Assembly: GCF_014898055.3 (NCBI RefSeq) | Contig: NW_023601104.1 | Location: forward strand, 76,677,106-76,741,105 | Direction: 5' to 3' | From: Talpa occidentalis | Taxonomy: Eukaryota > Chordata > Mammalia > Eulipotyphla > Talpidae | Length of the DNA: 64,000 nt | The notes under the pieces: model-generated | The model's database searches: none | Told to the model about the DNA's origin: nothing | The model's input: only the letters and a program-made list of their open reading frames with translations | Shown here: one piece after another, positions 61,917 to 64,000 of the stretch | Layout: each line of letters starts with the position of its first letter | How positions within the stretch are numbered: position 1 is the stretch's first letter | Position numbers and translations under genes: made by a program

Positions 61917-62131
61917 GGGCTTCCCTCAATCCCCCGCCACTGGGCCAGGGTCCCACATGGCGCACAGACTTCTGCTGCCTGCTGCTCCCCTCAGCAGTGT
62001 ACTTCATCAGTCAGCCTGCTCTGCTTTCCCCTTTGGCTCTGGTGAATTCTCTCACCCTCCCATACTTCTGACTGTACCCAGTGTTTGTATAAATAAATAA
62101 ATAAATCTTTAAAAAATTAAAAAAAAAAAAG
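61917..62131 (+). mobile_element. tRNA-derived SINE, younger subfamily, promoter region deleted
   Basis: Starts GGCTTCCCTC, then skips most of the tRNA-like head, including A and B boxes, to CCACTGGGCCAGGGTCCCAC and the normal body and tail. Perfect 13-bp duplication GGGCTAGAAAATT at 61,904-61,916 and 62,132-62,144. Confidence 0.93.
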
Positions 62132-62144
62132 GGGCTAGAAAATT

Positions 62145-63429
62145 ATTTCAGGGGATCTAAATCCAACTTTGAAACAGTGATGCTTTTGATTTCCAGAGGG
62201 TAGAGCCAGGGGTGGTACTGAACATCCTGTAATGCCTAGGAAGCCCTCCCCTCCCAGTACTGAGAGGGGAGACTGAGAATCTTAGTTCTGGAGGGTGTAT
62301 TCTCTTTTCGAGTAATGTTACCCTCAGGGGGTTGAAAATGAGTTTTTGGTCAGGGGTGGGGTTTTGGTGGTAAAAAAGTCTTTTTGTATAAAGTGAAGAT
62401 GTATATATAGTATATACAGATACAGTATATGTGTTAAACTTTTATGAGGGGGAGTGTTAGGAAAACCTACACTTGTGTGTTTCTCTTTTACTCTCACACT
62501 ACTACCACACTCACACTTCTGACACCAGATGTGTGGGCTTTTCTTACTCTAAGCAATTCTTCGACATTAAATGAGCCTCCTGCATTTTAACTAAATTCTG
62601 ACACTATCCACAGGTTAAGGGCTCAGTCCCAGAAGACTTTCTCTGTCCTGCTTCTACCCCCATTTTGGGTACCAATCAAAAGTCCAGCTTGTCACTTGAA
62701 CTTCCCACCAATAGGGTATTAATTGGATATTTCTGCTAACTCTCAGGTTTGAATAATTTGCTAGAGTGGTTTCATAGCACTCAAGAAAGCAGCTAACTTA
62801 TATTATTTGTTTGTTTTAAGAGACTATTATAAAGGATTCCAGTGAACTTCCAGATGAGGGATACACAGAGCAAGGCACATTGAAGGGGCACAGTGCCCTT
62901 TCTAGGTGCCATCTTGCAGCACCTTCACATGTTCACCAACTCAGAAGCACTTGAACTCCCTACTTTTGGGATTTTAATGGCGGTATCATTATGTAGGCAT
63001 GATTAATTACTCTGTTTCCAACCCCTCTCCCCCTCTGGGGAATAGGGAGGGGTTGGGACTGAAAATCCCAAGATAATCCCTATTTGGTCTTTCTGGTGAT
63101 CAACTCCCCCATCCAGGACCTCCTAAGAATCACCTCATTAGAACAGAAGACATTTCTAGCACCACGGAAATTCCAGGGGAATTAGGGACTGGTGTTAGGA
63201 ACCAGAGTAAAGGACCAGTGTTGAAACAAAAGGTGCTCCTAGTGCTCTAATCTGGGAAGTTAACAAAGGTCTTGGGATCTCTGTGCCAGGACCTGGAGTG
63301 GGGGCCAGAGAGCAATATATATTTTTTTCTATTATTTTACAGAGAGTAATTAGGAGGGAAATGTTAATAAGGCTCCTTAGGAAGGTGGCATTGAAAAAAC
63401 AGTTGAGAAACACTGCCTTGGAGAGAGAT
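62145..63429. other. PCNX1 intron 1, nothing recognised
   Basis: A short TATATA/ATACAGATACAG stretch lies at 62,400-62,432. No exon or clear repeat was recognised. Confidence 0.4.
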
Positions 63430-63757
63430 TATCTAGCATAGCGGTTAAGCCACTATGAAAGGTAATAGGGGGAAAAAAATGCGACATTCTTAATCTGTGG
63501 AGTCAACTAGATGCAAATCCTGCTACCAATTACCAGCTGTGGGCCAGTGACTTCTTAGCCTCAGTTTTCTTATCTGTTAAATGGAGATAACACTTTCTTC
63601 AAGGGATTGTTGTGAGATAATCCATGTAAGTAAATCCATTTGGTAAAACACTAAGTCATTCTCCTAAGCAGCTCAGAGACTTATTGCTTTATTACCAATC
63701 CTTAGAAGAGTGTCTGGGCCTTAGTAGGTGTTTCGTAAATATATTTTGAATGAATGA
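63430..63757 (+). mobile_element. MIR SINE
   Basis: GCCTCAGTTTTCTTATCTGT, AAATGGAGATAACAC, GGATTGTTGTGAGATAATCC and GGCCTTAGTAGGTGTTTCG follow MIR order to its 3' end. Confidence 0.88.
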
Positions 63758-64000
63758 AGTTCTTATTCGCTGAGTTGCCTTTATAGAAAATGAGGAAACC
63801 GTGGGATGTCATTTTTTTTCTATTACCTTTCATATTTACCGCACCTTAAATATATGTGTGATTACATTATCTGATTTTAATTTTTTTTTTAAAGCAGAAA
63901 TGGGTAGTATAGCATAGAATACTGTCATTCTGTTTTAACCAGTAAGCTCAGGGAAAAATTGATAGAAATGATAAATGAGTTCTGGTAATTCTCTTATGAG

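Overview
This window is a stretch of nuclear genome from a placental mammal. It contains one recognisable protein-coding exon, a strong CpG-island promoter, and otherwise intergenic and intronic DNA made mostly of interspersed repeats. About 27 loci carry a tRNA-derived SINE: RNA polymerase III A and B boxes in the head, a conserved body of about 180 bp, and an (AAAT)n/A-rich tail. I do not recognise this SINE from primates, rodents, carnivores, horses or ruminants. Together with a young L1 lineage it suggests a laurasiatherian, possibly a rhinolophoid bat (Rhin-1-like SINE). That species guess is inference only; the mammalian assignment is firm.

Layout. Bases 1-43,400 appear intergenic: no exon of a known gene was recognised. 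This part holds SINEs, a 3.6-kb 5'-truncated L1 with a 15-bp target-site duplication and two nested SINEs (21,893-25,520), several 3' L1 fragments (one with an in-place internal inversion, one fused to a SINE), three related LTRs (359-817, 35,273-35,698, about 36,537-36,925), an antisense MLT1-type LTR (9,693-10,123), and ancient L2, MIR, MER5-like and L1M remnants. Bases about 43,440-45,120 are a dense CpG island with a seven-unit 14-bp GC minisatellite.

The island contains the first coding exon of PCNX1 (pecanex 1): ATG at 44,165, 51 codons, splice donor at 44,318. From there to the right edge (19.7 kb) is the start of intron 1; no second coding exon was found. The intron holds further SINEs, L2 and MIR copies, and a long run of ancient antisense L1 between about 57.7 and 61.1 kb.

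Most notable is a perfect TISU/YY1 match (CAAGATGGCGGC, 43,871-43,882) 290 bp upstream of the PCNX1 start codon. Its ATG opens a 127-codon reading frame that overlaps the PCNX1 start out of frame. If transcripts include it, translation of PCNX1 should depend on the choice of transcription start or on leaky scanning. No CRISPR array, tRNA gene, rRNA gene or bacterial-type system is present.
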